The notes under the pieces were generated by a model. The model was not told the origin of the DNA. It worked only from the letters and a program-made list of their open reading frames with translations, and searched no databases. Both the position numbers and the translations under genes were made by a program. This document shows, in pieces, positions 61,451 to 64,000 of a stretch of DNA of 64,000 nucleotides. Positions within the stretch are counted from its first letter, which is position 1; every line of letters starts with the position of its first letter. This DNA comes from Gimesia sp. (lineage in GTDB: Bacteria > Planctomycetota > Planctomycetia > Planctomycetales > Planctomycetaceae), in assembly GCA_002706765.1 (NCBI GenBank), contig PAJV01000076.1:186001-250000 (forward strand), written 5' to 3'.

Positions 61451-62404
61451 TTAATAATCAGCGCCTAACGTTTCCCGTTTGGCTCTGGTACTGAGTGCCC
61501 GGTACAGTCCCATGTCGATGTTTTCGGAGAGAAATTTGACTCTGCCGTCACCGAACACGAAGTGGGCTCCCCCGGTGTGATAGCTGCCGGCGGCTTCTTC
61601 TCCATAAGAGTTGATCGGGTCGTTGCTTTCCGCGGCAATCAGGTATTCTGTCATTTCAGTAGGAGGATTACTGTCTGCTCCGTTGGAGAAGCAGTGTTTG
61701 CGGTCGCTGCCGCCTGCACCCAGCATGTCGGCATCTCCCCCCGAGTCAATGACTTCACTGACGAAGATGGTATTGGAGAGACCATCGGTGACATCGCGAA
61801 ATGCGACGCTACTACTGATATAGAACACGCCGTCAGCGCCCATGCATCCGCCTGTAGCTGCCATACCGGCGGCATCGGTAATGGAACCACTATAGCAGTC
61901 ATCACCCGAACTGCCGATGAGTGTGCCCATGTTGCCGTTGTAATTGGAGGGAGAATAGCCATTTTTCTGGACTCCCTTGGTGACATCGGGCTGTGAGGGA
62001 CACCAGAAGACGGAAAGAACCGTCTGCCCGGCCAGTCTCTGTTTGGGATCATCTACCCCGCCGGACTCAGCTCCCATGCCACTGGAATCCGGTCCCTGGA
62101 TGGCATCGTACAGGTTACCCTGATCGAGATAAGGCAGCAGGCTCGCATGCCAGGTCCAGCCATGACCATTGTAAGTGGTACCGGCTGCATTCAACAGAAC
62201 GATGCTGCCCGGCGGCAGCGAACTGAAGGCTTCGTGATAGTTGTGGGTCGCCAGACCGATCTGCTTCAAATTATTTTTGCACGTGTTGCGACGTGCAGCT
62301 TCGCGGGCCTGCTGAACAGCGGGCAGCAGCAGGGCAATCAGGATCGCAATAATTGCGATGACCACGAGTAACTCAATCAAAGTGAACCCTCTTCGATTTT
62401 TCAT
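61451..62404 (-). CDS. DUF1559 protein with prepilin-like N-terminus (copy 3)
   Basis: A 317-residue DUF1559 protein. [57 protein letters not shown], and the end [18 protein letters not shown] are all family features. The promoter must lie in the 438-base gap shared with the cREC-like gene. It is the third such gene in 10 kb, and each has a downstream lipoprotein. Confidence 0.93.
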   Translation of the reverse strand: MKNRRGFTLIELLVVIAIIAILIALLLPAVQQAREAARRNTCKNNLKQIGLATHNYHEAFSSLPPGSIVLLNAAGTTYNGHGWTWHASLLPYLDQGNLYDAIQGPDSSGMGAESGGVDDPKQRLAGQTVLSVFWCPSQPDVTKGVQKNGYSPSNYNGNMGTLIGSSGDDCYSGSITDAAGMAATGGCMGADGVFYISSSVAFRDVTDGLSNTIFVSEVIDSGGDADMLGAGGSDRKHCFSNGADSNPPTEMTEYLIAAESNDPINSYGEEAAGSYHTGGAHFVFGDGRVKFLSENIDMGLYRALSTRAKRETLGADY

Positions 62405-62841
62405 ATAAACCTCTTCTTGAAAAATTGTTTCGCAGGAACGTGTACGAGTAAAAATAAATCCAAAACGTGTATCCGAAAGGTTGCTTTCACAAAGAAGATC
62501 AATTGAGAACGGTATAGAAACATCTCTAAGTGGATTTCAAAACACTCTTGAGAAGAGTTCTCAGTACGATGTGAATGGCGGAATTCTAGTGCTGTTCTGT
62601 GAAAGTAATATGAAGAATGAATGAGCTTATCGAGAGTTAAGCTGACGCTTATGTGAACCGTTTTGATGAAGAATCTGTGAATAATTTCTCTGATTGATTT
62701 CACAGTTTGTCCACGACATTGTTTTTCGCGAACTTTTTGTGGCGGTGTGGTGTCAGGAGATATGAAAAGGACGGAAAATCATGGATCTGTAGAAATCAGG
62801 CAGTATTCATGAATCCTTAACGCAAAATACAAGGAAATATC
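62405..62841. other. Divergent intergenic region, AT-rich
   Basis: A 437-base gap between DUF1559 copy 3 and the cREC-like gene. An inverted repeat CTGTGAA (62675-62681) and TTCACAG (62699-62705), 17 bases apart, could be an operator. No coding frame is supported. Confidence 0.4.
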
Positions 62842-63138
62842 ATGAAGGTTTATCTGGACGATGAACGACGTGCCCCGACGGGCTGGCAACAGGTACGCAA
62901 TTCCCAGGAAGCGATCGAATTATTAAAAGCAGGCGGCGTCCAGGAACTCAGCCTGGGCAACGATGCGCGCGGCGCGGGCGAGGAAGTGCTGCGTTGGATT
63001 CAAGAGTCAGTCTCGATTTGTGATTTTGATTCCCCCGTGATCGACGTGCACACGGTCAATCCCGCGGCCCGCAACCGTCTCACTTCTGGTATCCGCGCAA
63101 TTCAACGGATGACGGAGTGTTGCTGCGGCGCAGACTGA
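62842..63138 (+). CDS. Cyclic-phosphate-processing receiver-like protein (cREC type)
   Basis: A 98-residue protein starting MKVYLDDERRAPTGWQQVRNSQEAIELLK, the standard opening of the small cREC family, whose paired acids resemble a receiver domain. The usual SLDHDLG motif reads SLGNDARG, so an expected Asp/His pair is changed. The tail PVIDVHTVNPAARNRLTSGIRAIQRM is conserved. Proposed roles of the family involve cyclic phosphate ends of RNA or nucleotides; unproven. AAGGAAATATC precedes the ATG. Confidence 0.78.
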   Translation: MKVYLDDERRAPTGWQQVRNSQEAIELLKAGGVQELSLGNDARGAGEEVLRWIQESVSICDFDSPVIDVHTVNPAARNRLTSGIRAIQRMTECCCGAD

Positions 63139-63161
63139 CACGAGATCAAAAGGCAGATAGT

Positions 63162-63189
63162 TCCCGGCGAGTTCTGTTTTCCGCCGGGA
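63162..63189. terminator. Stem-loop between convergent genes
   Basis: TCCCGGCG (63162-63169) pairs perfectly with CGCCGGGA (63182-63189) over 12 bases. It lies between the convergent cREC-like and VOC genes and probably ends both messages; the loop contains TTTT. Confidence 0.6.
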
Positions 63190-63241
63190 CGCTTCTGCTG
63201 TTCTCCTGAGGCGAACGGATCTGGAAAGCAGGTGAACTGCT

Positions 63242-63721
63242 TCAGTGCTCCGGGCTGTCTTCTTCAAACATGGCATCGAAGCGGCGCTGCATCTCTTCGT
63301 GCGTTACATCTTCGATGTGGCTGCCGAGCAGCCATTCATGACCAAACGGATCGCGGATCTTTGCTGCGCGTTCTCCATAGAACTGATCTGCAGGTTCCAT
63401 GATCAGACTGGCTCCTGCCTGTACCGCTTCCTGTGTCATTGCGTCGACGTCCTGCACATGGAGGTGAATGGCAGAGCCGGTGGGCGTGGATGCTGTGGGA
63501 GCGTAAATGCCATACTCCGGATACTCGTCTGAAACCATGATGGTCGCTGAACCAAATTTGAGTTCGGCATGACCAATCCTGCCGCCGGGCTCAGTCAGCC
63601 GAAAGTCCTCTACCGCTCCGAACGCCCGCTGATAGAATTTGATCGCGGCGGCAGCGTCCCGAGTGCGCAGGTAGGGAAAAACTTCTTTGATCTGGTTCGA
63701 GTCTGTGTTGCTGTGGGGCAT
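63242..63721 (-). CDS. VOC-superfamily (PhnB/glyoxalase-like) protein
   Basis: A 159-residue PhnB-like VOC protein. EVFPYLRTRDAAAAIKFYQRAFGAVEDFRL, then HAELKFGSATIMVSDE, and ERAAKIRDPFGHEWLLGSHIEDVTHEEMQRRFDAM are highly typical. ATG 63721, with AGGA nine bases upstream, was preferred to the ORF start at 63760. Substrate unknown. It is codirectional with the AraC-type gene to its right and could be regulated by it. Confidence 0.88.
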   Translation of the reverse strand: MPHSNTDSNQIKEVFPYLRTRDAAAAIKFYQRAFGAVEDFRLTEPGGRIGHAELKFGSATIMVSDEYPEYGIYAPTASTPTGSAIHLHVQDVDAMTQEAVQAGASLIMEPADQFYGERAAKIRDPFGHEWLLGSHIEDVTHEEMQRRFDAMFEEDSPEH

Positions 63722-63808
63722 TGTTTCGTTTCCTAAATCTGAGCTGGTGATATGTTTCAACAGCAGCCAGTTTAATCAGTAACACACCGCGTGTATTGGA
63801 AAAAATTA

Positions 63809-64000
63809 TCACTCAGTCATCAGCATATGATTTTTCCGATCCGGTGCGACGGGCCGGTATTCCAGCGGCGTGACGCCTGTGAATTCCCTGAAGTCTTGAA
63901 TCAGGTGGGACTGGTCGTAATAGCCGTGCTTGAGAGCGACGTTCACCCAGGGGAGTTGATTGCCCCTGACGATCTGGTCCAGGATGGACTGAAAACGCTG
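63809..64000 (-). CDS. AraC-family regulator, C-terminal end, runs past the window edge
   Basis: The last 63 residues of an AraC/XylS-type regulator. QRFQSILDQIVRGNQLPWVNVALKHGYYDQSHLIQDFREFTGVTPLEYR is the second helix-turn-helix, with the conserved GYYDQSHLIQDFREFTGVTP. The rest of the gene lies beyond base 64000. It is placed 88 bases upstream of the VOC gene and on the same strand. Confidence 0.88.
   Translation of the reverse strand, partial: QRFQSILDQIVRGNQLPWVNVALKHGYYDQSHLIQDFREFTGVTPLEYRPVAPDRKNHMLMTE

Overview
The window looks like chromosomal DNA from a planctomycete, most plausibly of the Gimesia/Rubinisphaera type; this is inferred from gene content because no rRNA is present. 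The markers are three DUF1559 proteins with prepilin-like N-termini, a DUF1501 protein, a planctomycete-type haem protein with two CxxCH sites, PQQ-like and VCBS beta-propellers, and eukaryotic-like Ser/Thr kinases, one of them fused to a beta-helix ectodomain. Genes are loosely packed, often single or in pairs, on both strands. I see no tRNA, rRNA, CRISPR array, prophage or insertion sequence.

Layout. 1-7 kb: truncated threonine aldolase, LarE, cytochrome-like protein, the overlapping pair thiO-dtd, and CvpA. 7-16.3 kb, all minus strand: accA, a Ser/Thr kinase with a Pro/Gln-rich tail, an HlyD-type adaptor, a YiiX-like cysteine peptidase, two methyltransferases (one RlmI), a response regulator and a glutaredoxin-like membrane protein. 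16.5-27.3 kb: kinase/beta-helix receptor, a serine hydrolase, an enolase-superfamily plus SDR pair, and VCBS, DUF1501 and PQQ-propeller proteins. 27.4-34.1 kb: a compact ribose/nucleoside salvage operon (LacI regulator, secreted nucleoside hydrolase, RbsK, RbsB, RbsA, RbsC) with a perfect 18-bp operator just downstream of its promoter. 34.2-39.9 kb: VOC protein, macrodomain, microbial PARG, proteins of unknown function, and a Gdx/SugE exporter preceded by a guanidine-II (mini-ykkC) riboswitch, followed by an isochorismatase-family hydrolase.

40-50 kb is rich in uncharacterised genes: a tandem pair of zinc-ribbon membrane proteins, then about ten small membrane proteins, including two paralogues that combine several membrane helices with a pseudopilin-like C-terminal region. 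50-64 kb holds an SDR/DUF2867 protein, pyroglutamyl peptidase, a cysteine-rich copper-storage (Csp) protein, a DJ-1/PfpI protein, a sialidase-like protein, a GntR regulator, and three DUF1559-plus-lipoprotein pairs. Each pair carries a strong inverted repeat between its two genes. The GntR regulator and one DUF1559 gene diverge from a symmetric promoter/operator. The window ends inside an AraC-type regulator.

The best leads are the symmetric promoter-operator at 59904-59950, the conserved DUF1559-hairpin-lipoprotein arrangement, the guanidine-II riboswitch, the self-contained LacI/ribose regulon, the macrodomain/PARG neighbourhood with its cluster of short intergenic repeats, and the unknown membrane-protein cluster at 44.7-49.4 kb.
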